Of a DNA stretch of 64,000 bases, positions 1 to 8,124 are shown piece by piece. The DNA is from Lachnospiraceae bacterium. GTDB taxonomy: Bacteria > Bacillota > Clostridia > Lachnospirales > Lachnospiraceae. Within the stretch, counting starts at the first letter, position 1; the number at the start of each line of letters is the position of its first letter. The position numbers were made by a program, and so were the translations under genes. Below the pieces are notes generated by a model. It saw only the letters and a program-made list of their open reading frames with translations, did not search any database and was not told where the DNA came from. The stretch lies in the NCBI GenBank assembly GCA_900771195.1, contig CAAGMZ010000014.1, positions 1 through 64,000 of the forward strand, in the 5' to 3' direction.

Positions 1-1
1 A

Positions 2-1003
2 TTTCTAAGAGAGGATGACGTATCCTTTGATTTTGGCCGGACAGTGCGCAAATTTTTTGACGGGGATGCAGAGAGCGGCATAACGGATATGGGGGAGGCG
101 CTTATGGACACGCTGTGGGGAGAGCTTTCGGCGCAGAAGACCCTCCTTATAAAAATTACGATAATCGGGATAATAGCGGCACTGTTCACCAACCTTGCCA
201 CGGCATTTCTTTCGGGAAGCACCTCGCAGACGGGATTCTATATAACTTTTATGATGCTTATGTGTGTGCTTGCCGGTGGCTACGCAGTGACGGCGGACAT
301 GACGGCAAAAGCAATAGACAGGCTTTTGGGCCTTATGGAGACAATAGTCCCGGTATATGTGATGTCTGTGGGCTTTGCATCCGGCTCCGCAGCCGGGGCA
401 GGTGTTTATCAGGTTATCGCAATCATCATGACAATGATACAGAATGTGATGCTTAAGGGCGTACTTCCCATGATATACATATATATGATTATGAACTTCA
501 TAGACAACATAACGGAGGGGAATTTTCTCGGGAAGGCATGTGAACTTATGAAAACAATCATAAACTGGGTGATGAAGGCGCTTATGTCTTTTGTTATTGG
601 TCTTAATCTTATTCAGGGAATGATAAGCCCGGTGGTTGACAATATAAAAACATCGGCAGTCGGCAAGGCGCTCTCTGTGGTACCGGGGGTTGGAGGCGCT
701 CTGTCATCGGTGTCAGGAGTAATCCTTGGTGCGGGAACGCTTATAAAGAATTCAATCGGAGCAGCAGCAATGTTAGCAATCGTGGCAGTCTGCTTTGTAC
801 CTGCACTCAAGGCAGCAGCCATATCCATAGGATATAAAGCTGCAGGAGCCATATTGGAACCGGTTTCGGACAAAAGAGTTGTCAATGCCGTTAACGGAGT
901 TTACGAGAGTACAGTGCTCCTTGCAAAGCTTTTGCTGTATTCTGCGGTGTTTTTTATCCTTACAATTGCCGTAATATGCAATTCAACCAATATGAATGCG
1001 TAG
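2..1003 (+). CDS. spoIIIAE: Stage III sporulation protein AE, 5' end cut by window edge
   Basis: Polytopic membrane protein of the SpoIIIA complex, which the mother cell makes to connect with the engulfed forespore. The frame is open through the left edge, so the GTG at 44 is not the true start; the family is nearly 400 residues and about 334 are visible. After a soluble stretch there are several hydrophobic segments, starting near codon 35 counted from 44, and a Gly/Ala/Ser-rich loop around 655-740 typical of the family. The stop is followed after 9 nt by spoIIIAF with a GGAGG site between. In Bacillus the operon is expressed under sigma-E; no promoter is visible because the operon start lies off the window. 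Identification rests on sequence character plus the AF-AG-AH genes that follow. Confidence 0.93.
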   Translation, partial: FLREDDVSFDFGRTVRKFFDGDAESGITDMGEALMDTLWGELSAQKTLLIKITIIGIIAALFTNLATAFLSGSTSQTGFYITFMMLMCVLAGGYAVTADMTAKAIDRLLGLMETIVPVYVMSVGFASGSAAGAGVYQVIAIIMTMIQNVMLKGVLPMIYIYMIMNFIDNITEGNFLGKACELMKTIINWVMKALMSFVIGLNLIQGMISPVVDNIKTSAVGKALSVVPGVGGALSSVSGVILGAGTLIKNSIGAAAMLAIVAVCFVPALKAAAISIGYKAAGAILEPVSDKRVVNAVNGVYESTVLLAKLLLYSAVFFILTIAVICNSTNMNA

Positions 1004-1012
1004 GAGGAAGGT

Positions 1013-1597
1013 ATGGAGTATCTTGTGGAGTGGGTGAAAAACATAGCTGTTTTTTATATAATAGCCACTTTGGTAAAAAATCTTGTTCCGGGGGAAAAGT
1101 ATGGCAAATACATAAAGCTTTTTCTGGGAATTGTTCTCATAGTGCTGATTCTGAAGCCGATAGGGAAAATAGTAAACCTTGAAGGGCAGTATGAAAAACT
1201 GCTGGGAGATTTTACATACAAGACCATGTCAAACGAACTGACCGGACAGCTGGAAATGTCAGGTCAAAACCGGCAGCAGATTATTATTTCCGAGTATACG
1301 AAGGGTATAGAAAATGAAATAAAAGAATATGTGGACAGTCTGGGAGCATACTGCACGGACTGCAGTATAGAGATTAATTTAAACCCTGAATCTGACAGGT
1401 ACGGGATGATAAGCATGGTAAGACTGCAGGTTCAAAGAGCTGAGTCATATAACTACAGGGGTATAAATGTTGACAGCATCGTAATTGACTCTGACACTAC
1501 CGGTGAAGGCAGCTTTTTGCAGGTACAGATAAAAAATTACGTGTCCGATGTCTATAATCTGGACCGACGCAATATATATGTAAATATATTAAACTAA
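1013..1597 (+). CDS. spoIIIAF: Stage III sporulation protein AF
   Basis: Bitopic or double-pass membrane component of the SpoIIIA-SpoIIQ feeding-channel complex. The 194-residue product has two hydrophobic segments at about residues 8-28 and 34-52, then a soluble domain ending in a conserved-looking C-terminus (YNLDRRNIYVNI) of the type seen in SpoIIIAF. The ATG at 1013 follows an AGGAGGAAGG ribosome site. It lies between AE and AG in the usual operon order, with 9 nt upstream and 47 nt downstream spacing. The soluble domain is related to ring-building motifs of type III secretion proteins; that relation is family knowledge and not something read from this sequence. Confidence 0.93.
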   Translation: MEYLVEWVKNIAVFYIIATLVKNLVPGEKYGKYIKLFLGIVLIVLILKPIGKIVNLEGQYEKLLGDFTYKTMSNELTGQLEMSGQNRQQIIISEYTKGIENEIKEYVDSLGAYCTDCSIEINLNPESDRYGMISMVRLQVQRAESYNYRGINVDSIVIDSDTTGEGSFLQVQIKNYVSDVYNLDRRNIYVNILN

Positions 1598-1644
1598 AAC
1601 AGAGGTAAAAAAAGCGCGCAGACAAAGCCGGGAGGAATGTCAAA

Positions 1645-2217
1645 ATGCCTGATAAAATCAAGAAAAGTCTTATGGGAATCATGAAGAAGGATAAACTTAT
1701 CCTCATTCTTCTGGCAGGCATACTGCTTGTGATAATTAATCTTCCGGTAAAAAAAACATCGTCATCATCACAAAACGGGGAAACAACAGGAAGCGTATGC
1801 GCATCTGAGACAAATCTTGAAAGCTATGTAAGCGGGCTGGAGGAAAAGCTTGAAAAAATACTCTCCCGCACGGCAGGTGTCGGTGAAGCCAGAGTGTGCA
1901 TAGTTGCAGGCAATAAAGGAAAAAGCATTGTACATACACAGGTCAATACAGCTGACAATATTACGGAAGAGACAGACGCAGGTGGCGGAAGCCGACGGGT
2001 TCAGGAAAAAACAAGAGATGAGGATGTGGTATTTACGCAGGAAAACGGCCGCAGTACGCCGTTTGTGGAAGAAGAGCTTGTGCCGGAAATACAGGGCGTC
2101 ATAATTATAGCCCAGGGCGCAGGCGACGCGTCGGTAGTATCCGATATAACGCAGGCTGCAAGTGCACTTTTGGGTATCTCGGTCAATAAAATAAAAGTAT
2201 TAAAAATGGAGGTATAA
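1645..2217 (+). CDS. spoIIIAG: Stage III sporulation protein AG
   Basis: Ring-forming component of the channel between mother cell and forespore. The 190-residue product has a short basic N-terminus, one transmembrane segment at about residues 18-35, a variable Ser/Thr-rich linker, and an extracellular domain. A motif in the style of VCIVAGNKGKSIVHTQ leads into a charged loop and then a second alpha-beta portion ending in VNKIKVLKMEV, as in SpoIIIAG proteins. GGGAGGAA precedes the ATG at 1645. It ends 2 nt before spoIIIAH, whose ribosome site lies inside its last codons, so the two are probably translationally coupled. Confidence 0.94.
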   Translation: MPDKIKKSLMGIMKKDKLILILLAGILLVIINLPVKKTSSSSQNGETTGSVCASETNLESYVSGLEEKLEKILSRTAGVGEARVCIVAGNKGKSIVHTQVNTADNITEETDAGGGSRRVQEKTRDEDVVFTQENGRSTPFVEEELVPEIQGVIIIAQGAGDASVVSDITQAASALLGISVNKIKVLKMEV

Positions 2218-2219
2218 TC

Positions 2220-2939
2220 TTGAAAAAAATTTTCAGGAAAAATCAGATTATTATTACGGCCCTGGCACTCATGATTGCTGTTGCCGGGTACATAAACTAT
2301 TCAGACAACATTAAGGGAAAAATTAAAAATACAGGACAGGAGGAGACAACCGAAAGCGGGGAGACGGATCCGGTGAGCGGTGACATACTCAGTAACGATG
2401 CGGAGCCGGATGATTCGTATGGCGACCCGGGAGCAATGGTTTTTACATCCAATCTGACATCACAGTTTATTATCAGTGCCAAGCTTGACAGAGAGCAGGT
2501 CAGGGCAGCTGACAAGGAAACGCTTCTTGGCATAATCAATAACGAAGCACTGGATCAGGAAGCTAAAGCACAGGCTGTCAGCAAAATGGTTGAGCTCACC
2601 GAAGCATCTGAGCGGGAGGCGGCAGCGGAACTTCTTCTTGAGGCAAAGGGCTTTGAGAATGTGATTGTATCAATCTCCGGAAATCAGGTTGATGTAGTGA
2701 TAGAAAAAGAAGAGCTTTCCCAGACTGAACTTGCACAGATAGAGGATGTTGTAAAGAGAAAGACGGAGTGCCGGATTGATAACCTGACGATTACCACGGT
2801 GGGTCCGGTAAAAAATCAGGATAACAGCCCTGTTTCCGGTGAGGCAGAGGGTGAGACCGAAACCTGTGCAGAAGAAAGCACAGAGACGCAGGAGGAGGAT
2901 GAGCCATCTGAGACAGAGGGGCAGACTGTTGTAAAATAG
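2220..2939 (+). CDS. spoIIIAH: Stage III sporulation protein AH
   Basis: Mother-cell membrane protein that pairs with SpoIIQ (or its clostridial counterpart) across the intermembrane space. The start is a TTG at 2220, chosen because GGAGG at 2208-2212 is 7 nt upstream and the encoded MKKIFRK N-terminus leads directly into a transmembrane segment (residues about 9-27). After a linker rich in acidic residues comes an AH domain of about 110 residues, including an EREAAAELLLEAKGFE-type stretch characteristic of the FliF/YscJ-like fold. The C-terminus is an unusually long acidic, Glu/Thr-rich tail of about 35 residues. It is the last gene of the operon; no clear terminator follows. Confidence 0.94.
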   Translation: MKKIFRKNQIIITALALMIAVAGYINYSDNIKGKIKNTGQEETTESGETDPVSGDILSNDAEPDDSYGDPGAMVFTSNLTSQFIISAKLDREQVRAADKETLLGIINNEALDQEAKAQAVSKMVELTEASEREAAAELLLEAKGFENVIVSISGNQVDVVIEKEELSQTELAQIEDVVKRKTECRIDNLTITTVGPVKNQDNSPVSGEAEGETETCAEESTETQEEDEPSETEGQTVVK

Positions 2940-2941
2940 CG

Positions 2942-2970
2942 TTGCAAAATGCAGAGTATTTTACTATAAT
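2942..2970 (+). promoter_or_regulatory. Probable sigma-A promoter for the Asp23-family gene
   Basis: TTGCAA at 2942-2947 and TATAAT at 2965-2970 are 17 bp apart, a near-consensus vegetative promoter. It begins just after the spoIIIAH stop and would give the next gene a leader of about 40 nt, separating constitutive expression from the sporulation operon upstream. Confidence 0.72.
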
Positions 2971-3016
2971 GATTTTATACAACATGCTCCCGACGGAGTG
3001 ATTCAGGAGGATAAAT

Positions 3017-3397
3017 ATGGCAGAGAACAAGAAAGCAAAAGCATATACCGAAGAAGAAGAAAATATAGGAAACGTTCAGATTTCGGAACAGGTAGTGGCT
3101 GTGATAGCCGGAATAGCCGCAACAGAGGTTGAAGGCGTGGCTTCACTTGTGGGAAATATAACAACCGAGCTGGTGAGCAAAATCGGCCTCGGAAGCCTGT
3201 CAAAGGGCGTTAAGATTAAGATGATTGATAATTCGGTCTATGTAAATGTCACAATCGATATCTATTATGGCTGCGTTGTACCCAAGGTGTGCCGTAATGT
3301 TCAGGAAAAGGTAACGAGTGCCGTTGAAAATATGACAGGATTATCGGTTGGAGAAGTCAATGTCTTTGTGGCAGATGTGACTCTTGATAAAAATTAA
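3017..3397 (+). CDS. Asp23/Gls24 family envelope stress protein (YqhY-like)
   Basis: Small cytoplasmic protein of the Asp23/DUF322 family, 126 residues. A charged N-terminal stretch is followed by the family core: QISEQVVAVIAGIAATEVEGVASL, where the pattern of I/V with a conserved TEVEGV is the signature, then a glycine-rich turn and VNVTIDIYYG, and a C-terminal helix-strand ending in VNVFVADV. The position immediately upstream of nusB matches yqhY in Bacillus, which has been linked to fatty-acid (acetyl-CoA carboxylase) homeostasis. Here the accB-accC genes that precede yqhY in Bacillus are absent. AGGAGGATAA precedes the ATG. Confidence 0.9.
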   Translation: MAENKKAKAYTEEEENIGNVQISEQVVAVIAGIAATEVEGVASLVGNITTELVSKIGLGSLSKGVKIKMIDNSVYVNVTIDIYYGCVVPKVCRNVQEKVTSAVENMTGLSVGEVNVFVADVTLDKN

Positions 3398-3404
3398 AAA
3401 AACC

Positions 3405-3433
3405 TTTATTCATTTGAATATTTATTGTATAAT
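3405..3433 (+). promoter_or_regulatory. Possible promoter for the nusB operon
   Basis: A perfect TATAAT at 3428-3433 has TTTATT at 3405-3410 with 17-bp spacing. The -35 is weak. The start point would fall at about 3440, inside the inverted repeat at 3435-3461. Confidence 0.5.
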
Positions 3434-3434
3434 C

Positions 3435-3461
3435 AGAGTGTCTGTGTATAACAGACACTCT
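3435..3461 (+). repeat. 10-bp perfect inverted repeat at the nusB transcription start
   Basis: AGAGTGTCTG (3435-3444) is the exact reverse complement of CAGACACTCT (3452-3461), with a 7-nt loop. It begins 2 bp after the TATAAT. It has no T-run, so it is not a standard terminator. It could be an operator or a hairpin at the 5' end of the mRNA. Confidence 0.75.
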
Positions 3462-3487
3462 AATATTATTTTAAGGAATGGATAAGA

Positions 3488-3931
3488 ATGAAGAGAACAA
3501 CGCTTAGAGAGCATGTATTCAGAATACTTTTCAGATATGAGTTTTATGACACCGAAGAATTTGCGGAACAGGAGAAGCTTTATTTTGAGCAGTATCCGGA
3601 GTGGACCGGTGATGACAGGGATGAACTTGTGGGTGATGATAAAGCCATAAGCGAACTTGACCGCGCCGAAATCGAGTCGAGAGTCAATGATATTGCCGCG
3701 CATCTTGAAGAGATAGATGAGAAGATATCAGGTGCATGTAAGGGATGGAAGATATCAAGGCTCGGCAAAGCGGAGCTTTCGATATTGCGTCTGGCAGTAT
3801 ATGAGATAGTTTATGATGATGATGTGGATGCGGCAGTTGCCATCAATGAAGCAGTGGAGCTTTCCAAGAAATATTGCGATGAAAAGACGCGCAGCTTTGT
3901 CAACGGCGTACTTGCAGGACTTATGAAATAA
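3488..3931 (+). CDS. nusB: Transcription antitermination factor NusB
   Basis: RNA-binding protein that with NusE (S10) binds boxA in rRNA leaders and assembles the antitermination complex. The 147-residue all-helical protein begins MKRTTLREHVFRILFRYEF, as in the family, and ends with the hallmark VAINEAVELSKKYC...FVNGVLAGL. It is slightly longer than usual because of an acidic insertion around residues 35-55. Its TAA overlaps the ATG of xseA by one base (TAATG), so xseA is translationally coupled to it. Confidence 0.96.
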   Translation: MKRTTLREHVFRILFRYEFYDTEEFAEQEKLYFEQYPEWTGDDRDELVGDDKAISELDRAEIESRVNDIAAHLEEIDEKISGACKGWKISRLGKAELSILRLAVYEIVYDDDVDAAVAINEAVELSKKYCDEKTRSFVNGVLAGLMK

Positions 3932-5148
3932 TGGGAAAAATATATACAGTAGATCAGATTAACGGTTACATCAGAAGAATGTTTGATACAGACACACTGC
4001 TTGAGAATGTAAGTGTCAGCGGTGAGGTCAGCAACTGTAAGTATTACGGTTCAGGGCATATTTATTTTACCATAAAGGAAAATGGCTGTGCATTGCCGGC
4101 TGTTATGTTTGCCGGGAACAGGAGCGGACTGAAATTCAAGCTTGAAACAGGTATGAATGTAGTTGTTACAGGTAATATCAGTGTTTACGAGAGAGACGGC
4201 AGGTACCAGCTGTATGCTTCCAAAATCGAACAGCAGGGTACGGGCATACTTTATGAAAAATTTCTTAAGCTCAAGAAAAAGCTTGAAGAAATGGGCATGT
4301 TTGATGCGATGTATAAGAAACCGATTCCGCGGTTTGCCCATACCATAGGTGTTGTGACGGCAGATACCGGTGCCGTGATACATGATATTATCAATGTTGC
4401 AACAAGGCGCAATCCCTATGTACAGATTGTACTGTGCCCTGCCAGGGTTCAGGGGGACGGAGCTGCCGAAAGCATATGCAGGGGAATAAGAAGGCTTGAC
4501 AGATACGGCGTTGATGTGATTATAGTGGGACGCGGCGGCGGTTCAATAGAGGATTTGTGGGCGTTCAATGAAGAAAGCGTGGCTCATGCTGTTTTTGACT
4601 GCAATACACCGGTTATTTCTGCAGTGGGGCATGAGGTTGATTATACAATAACTGATTTTGTGGCAGATTTAAGGGCACCTACACCGTCTGCTGCAGCAGA
4701 GCTTGCCGTATATGACCTGGCAGCTGTTGAGGCAAGACTTTCAGAGTCTGTACTGAGGCTTGGGAGGGACATGACGGAAATTATATCGTCTGACAGGGAC
4801 AGGCTCATGCAGTATTACGCCATGCGGTTAAGATATCTTTCGCCGATGAACATGGTCAATGTAAAAAGACAGCATCTGGATGAACTTGACGACAGGATGA
4901 CAAGGCTTATGGAGAGCCGTGTTGACAGCGTTCGCAACAGCCTTTCAATGATATGTACAAGGCTTGAGGCTTTGTCGCCTCTTACCAGATTCACGGGCGG
5001 GTATGCATATGTGACGGATGCAGATGGCAACAGTATTACTACTGTCGCTTCCATGGAGAAAGGTGACAATGTTACAATTAACCTTCAGGACGGTGCATTG
5101 ACTGCAGTTGTCTCGGACATAAAAAGAATAGAGAGGATCAGGTCATGA
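3931..5148 (+). CDS. xseA: Exodeoxyribonuclease VII large subunit
   Basis: Large subunit of ExoVII, which degrades single-stranded DNA in both directions to acid-soluble oligonucleotides. The 405-residue protein has an N-terminal OB-fold (about residues 1-100, with SGEVSNCKYYGSGHIYFTIK), the catalytic region with VVTADTGAVIHDI and the signature GRGGGSIEDLWAFNEE near residue 197, and a coiled-coil stalk to about residue 350. It is somewhat shorter than the 448-residue Bacillus protein, mainly in the stalk. The stop overlaps xseB (ATGA), so large and small subunits are made together. Confidence 0.96.
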   Translation: MGKIYTVDQINGYIRRMFDTDTLLENVSVSGEVSNCKYYGSGHIYFTIKENGCALPAVMFAGNRSGLKFKLETGMNVVVTGNISVYERDGRYQLYASKIEQQGTGILYEKFLKLKKKLEEMGMFDAMYKKPIPRFAHTIGVVTADTGAVIHDIINVATRRNPYVQIVLCPARVQGDGAAESICRGIRRLDRYGVDVIIVGRGGGSIEDLWAFNEESVAHAVFDCNTPVISAVGHEVDYTITDFVADLRAPTPSAAAELAVYDLAAVEARLSESVLRLGRDMTEIISSDRDRLMQYYAMRLRYLSPMNMVNVKRQHLDELDDRMTRLMESRVDSVRNSLSMICTRLEALSPLTRFTGGYAYVTDADGNSITTVASMEKGDNVTINLQDGALTAVVSDIKRIERIRS

Positions 5149-5342
5149 CTATTGAGGAATCTTTTGAGCAGCTTGATAATATAATCGCTTCGCTTGAGAA
5201 TAAGGACACATCTCTTGAGGAAGCCTTCAGACAGTATGAGAAGGGAATTGCCATCGTAAAGGACTGCAATGCGGCACTGGATAAGGTTGAGAAACAGGTA
5301 AAGGTGCTTCAGGGCGGTGATGATGATTCGGAGGAAGCGTAA
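5145..5342 (+). CDS. xseB: Exodeoxyribonuclease VII small subunit
   Basis: Small subunit of ExoVII; several copies coat the stalk of each large subunit. The 65-residue protein has the family helix ESFEQLDNIIASLENKD followed by SLEEAFRQYEKGI and a second helix, then an acidic tail. It starts in the ATGA overlap with xseA and ends 3 nt before ispA, so it sits inside a tightly coupled transcript. Confidence 0.95.
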   Translation: MTIEESFEQLDNIIASLENKDTSLEEAFRQYEKGIAIVKDCNAALDKVEKQVKVLQGGDDDSEEA

Positions 5343-5345
5343 ATT

Positions 5346-6245
5346 ATGGATTTTCAAAAAATGCTGTCAGACCGTACCGGTGAGGCAGAAGCAGTAATCA
5401 GAAAGTACATGCCTAAGCCCGGCAAATTCAATGAAAGACTTGTGGAAGCCATGAATTACAGCCTTACTGCAGGCGGCAAAAGACTGAGACCGGTGCTCAT
5501 GATGAGCTTTTACAGGCTTATGGGAGGAAAAGGACAGGTGGCGGAGCCGTTTATGGCGGCCATGGAAATGCTGCATAATTATTCGCTTGTCCATGATGAC
5601 CTTCCGGCGATAGATAATGATGATTACAGACGGGGAAGACCCACGACCCACAGGCAGTATGATGAGCCGGCGGCAATACTGGCCGGCGACGGACTTTTGC
5701 ATCAGGCTTATGAGACGGCAATAAAAGCATTTGATTTTAAAGATGAAAATGTGGGCAATATAATAACAGCCTTAAGGATATTCGGTGACTGTACCGGAAT
5801 TAACGGAATGCTTGGAGGGCAGGCAGCTGACGTATTTAATACCGGCAGAGATATAAGCGACGAACTGATGTATTATATTTATGACAAAAAGACAGGAGCG
5901 CTGATTGAAGGCTCAATGATGATTGGAGCCGCACTTGCCGGTGCCGGAAGTGATGAATTGTCAAAGATAAAGCAGATTGGTTCTGACATAGGAACTGCAT
6001 TTCAGATACGTGATGACATACTGGATATATATGGCGATGAGGCAGTTACCGGTAAGCCTGCGTTAAGTGATGAACGCAATAACAAAAAGACTTATGTCAC
6101 CGTTAATGGGCGGGATAAGTCACAAAAAGATATAGATAACCTTTCGGATAAAGCAGTCGGTGCACTGGTGACACTTGACGGCGACAGTGAAGAGAGAGAA
6201 TTTTTGACAGGACTTTTTGAATATCTCACAAAGAGAAATAAATAA
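5346..6245 (+). CDS. ispA: Farnesyl/geranyl diphosphate synthase (polyprenyl synthetase)
   Basis: Condenses isopentenyl diphosphate with allylic diphosphates to give the C15/C20 precursor for undecaprenyl phosphate and quinone-type lipids. The 299-residue protein carries the first aspartate-rich motif DDLPAID at residues 84-90 followed by RRGRPT, and the second, DDILD, at 223-227, both needed for Mg2+-diphosphate binding. The GGKRLRP motif at about 43-49 is also present. Its location between xseB and dxs is the classic Firmicutes arrangement and couples it with isoprenoid precursor synthesis. Chain length cannot be decided reliably by eye. Confidence 0.94.
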   Translation: MDFQKMLSDRTGEAEAVIRKYMPKPGKFNERLVEAMNYSLTAGGKRLRPVLMMSFYRLMGGKGQVAEPFMAAMEMLHNYSLVHDDLPAIDNDDYRRGRPTTHRQYDEPAAILAGDGLLHQAYETAIKAFDFKDENVGNIITALRIFGDCTGINGMLGGQAADVFNTGRDISDELMYYIYDKKTGALIEGSMMIGAALAGAGSDELSKIKQIGSDIGTAFQIRDDILDIYGDEAVTGKPALSDERNNKKTYVTVNGRDKSQKDIDNLSDKAVGALVTLDGDSEEREFLTGLFEYLTKRNK

Positions 6246-6261
6246 GTCCCAGGGTGGAATG

Positions 6262-8124
6262 ATGATACTTGAACAGATCAACAATGCCAATGACATAAAG
6301 GATGTGGAGCCGCAGGAGCTTCCAATGCTCGCAGATGAGATAAGGGAATATATAATCGATACCGTCGGTACCAACGGCGGTCATCTTTCGTCGAGCCTGG
6401 GAGTGGTGGAGCTTACAATGGCCCTTCATCTTGCCCTTAATCTTCCAAAAGACAAGATTATATGGGATGTGGGACACCAGTCCTACGCCCATAAGATACT
6501 GAGCGGAAGAAAGAAGGAGTTTAAGACATTAAGGCAGGAGGGCGGACTGAGCGGATTCCCTAACCGTCAGGAGAGCGACTGTGACCCGTTCGGAACAGGT
6601 CATGCAACCACGTCGCTGTCTGCAGCGTTAGGAATGGTAGCTGCCAGAGACCTTGCGGGCGGCGATAATTATGTTGTTGCGGTCATAGGAGATGGGGCAC
6701 TCACAGGAGGAATGGCCTATGAAGCCCTTAATAATGCAGGAAATCTTAAAAGCAATCTTATAATCATCCTGAATGATAACGAAATGTCAATCTCGCGCAA
6801 TGTTGGCGGAATTTCCAATGTTCTCAACAATATCAGAACAGGAAAGACGTATAATGATATAAAGGACAGAGTCAAAAATACTCTTTACAGGATTCCGGGA
6901 TGCGGAGATGACATAGTAGGAAAAATCCATAAAACCAAAAGCTCCATAAAGCAGGCAATAGTCCCGGGAATGATGTTTGAGGATATGGGAATAACATATC
7001 TTGGTCCGGTTGACGGTCATGACATGAACAGGCTTGTACGTATAATCAATATGGCAAAGCGCGTAAAGCACGCTGTCATAATTCATGTTCACACTACCAA
7101 AGGCAAAGGCTATCCGTATGCAGAGAATAACCCATCCTTCTATCACGGAGTAGACCCGTTTGATGTGTCTGAGGGGAAATGCACTGACAGTGAAAAAGTG
7201 CGTACGTATTCGGATGTTTTTTCATCGGCCATATGCAAGATGGCAGAAAAGGATGATAAAGTAGTAGCCATAACGGCAGCAATGAGCGAGGGCTGCGGTC
7301 TTGTGCGTTTTGAAAAAAAATATAAAGACAGGTTCTTTGATGTGGGAATTGCAGAGGAACATGCAGTGACATTTGCTGCAGGAATGGCAGCTGAGGGATA
7401 TAAGCCCTTTGTGGCAATATATTCGTCTTTTCTTCAGAGAAGCTTTGACCAGATACTTCATGATGTGTGTATACAGAACCTGCCGGTGAAATTTGTGATA
7501 GAGAGAGCAGGAATCGTAGGCCGGGACGGAGTTACACATCAGGGGATTTTTGACCTGTCATATATGAATATAATTCCGGGAATGACCATAATGGTTCCGA
7601 AGAACAGGTTTGAATTCAGGGATATGCTTGAATTTGCAAGGGACTTTGACGGTCCCATATCAGTCAGGGTTCCCAGGGGAAAGGCATCCGACATTTACAG
7701 GGAAGTGAGAACACCAATAGAGTGCGGAAGAGCCGAAATTATTTCCGAAGGGAGTGAGGTGGCAGTTCTTGCCGTTGGAACAGGAGTTGAGATTGCCGGT
7801 GAAGTATGCGGAATCCTCAGGGACAGCGGTGTGAATGCAACTCTGGTAAATGCCCGGTTTGTCAAACCTTTTGACACCGGACTTATTGACCGGCTATCGA
7901 AAGACCATCGTCTTCTGGTGACAATAGAAGAGAATGTAATAACAGGAGCGTTTGGAATGAACGTACTCAGCTATGTGAACAGAACAGGACTTAAGGTGGA
8001 TGTGTATAATGCAGCGCTTCCGGACGAATATATTGAACACGGCGATTCTAAGAAGCTTCGTGACAGTCACGGACTTTCGGCCGGTATGATTGCTGAAGAA
8101 ATTATTCAGAGGATAAAAATATGA
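6262..8124 (+). CDS. dxs: 1-deoxy-D-xylulose-5-phosphate synthase
   Basis: Thiamine-diphosphate enzyme joining pyruvate and glyceraldehyde 3-phosphate, the first step of the MEP isoprenoid pathway. The ATG at 6262 (MILEQIN) is preferred over in-frame codons at 6217 and 6259 because homologues begin this way; AGGGTGG lies just upstream at 6251-6257. The 620-residue protein has the ThDP-binding stretch GDGALTGGMAYEALNNAG, the transketolase pyrimidine domain with VGIAEEHAVTFAAGMA, and GRDGVTHQGIFDLSY. It follows ispA and overlaps tlyA by 4 nt (ATGA), so precursor and prenyl-chain synthesis share a transcript. Confidence 0.96.
   Translation: MILEQINNANDIKDVEPQELPMLADEIREYIIDTVGTNGGHLSSSLGVVELTMALHLALNLPKDKIIWDVGHQSYAHKILSGRKKEFKTLRQEGGLSGFPNRQESDCDPFGTGHATTSLSAALGMVAARDLAGGDNYVVAVIGDGALTGGMAYEALNNAGNLKSNLIIILNDNEMSISRNVGGISNVLNNIRTGKTYNDIKDRVKNTLYRIPGCGDDIVGKIHKTKSSIKQAIVPGMMFEDMGITYLGPVDGHDMNRLVRIINMAKRVKHAVIIHVHTTKGKGYPYAENNPSFYHGVDPFDVSEGKCTDSEKVRTYSDVFSSAICKMAEKDDKVVAITAAMSEGCGLVRFEKKYKDRFFDVGIAEEHAVTFAAGMAAEGYKPFVAIYSSFLQRSFDQILHDVCIQNLPVKFVIERAGIVGRDGVTHQGIFDLSYMNIIPGMTIMVPKNRFEFRDMLEFARDFDGPISVRVPRGKASDIYREVRTPIECGRAEIISEGSEVAVLAVGTGVEIAGEVCGILRDSGVNATLVNARFVKPFDTGLIDRLSKDHRLLVTIEENVITGAFGMNVLSYVNRTGLKVDVYNAALPDEYIEHGDSKKLRDSHGLSAGMIAEEIIQRIKI

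Noticed and set aside
4051..4383. Long minus-strand frames opposite xseA, dxs, smc and other genes
   Set aside because: They are shadows of strongly recognised plus-strand genes and show no family motifs or ribosome sites.
6217..6258. Earlier in-frame start for dxs
   Set aside because: It overlaps ispA and adds a stretch not typical of the family; MILEQIN at 6262 matches homologues.
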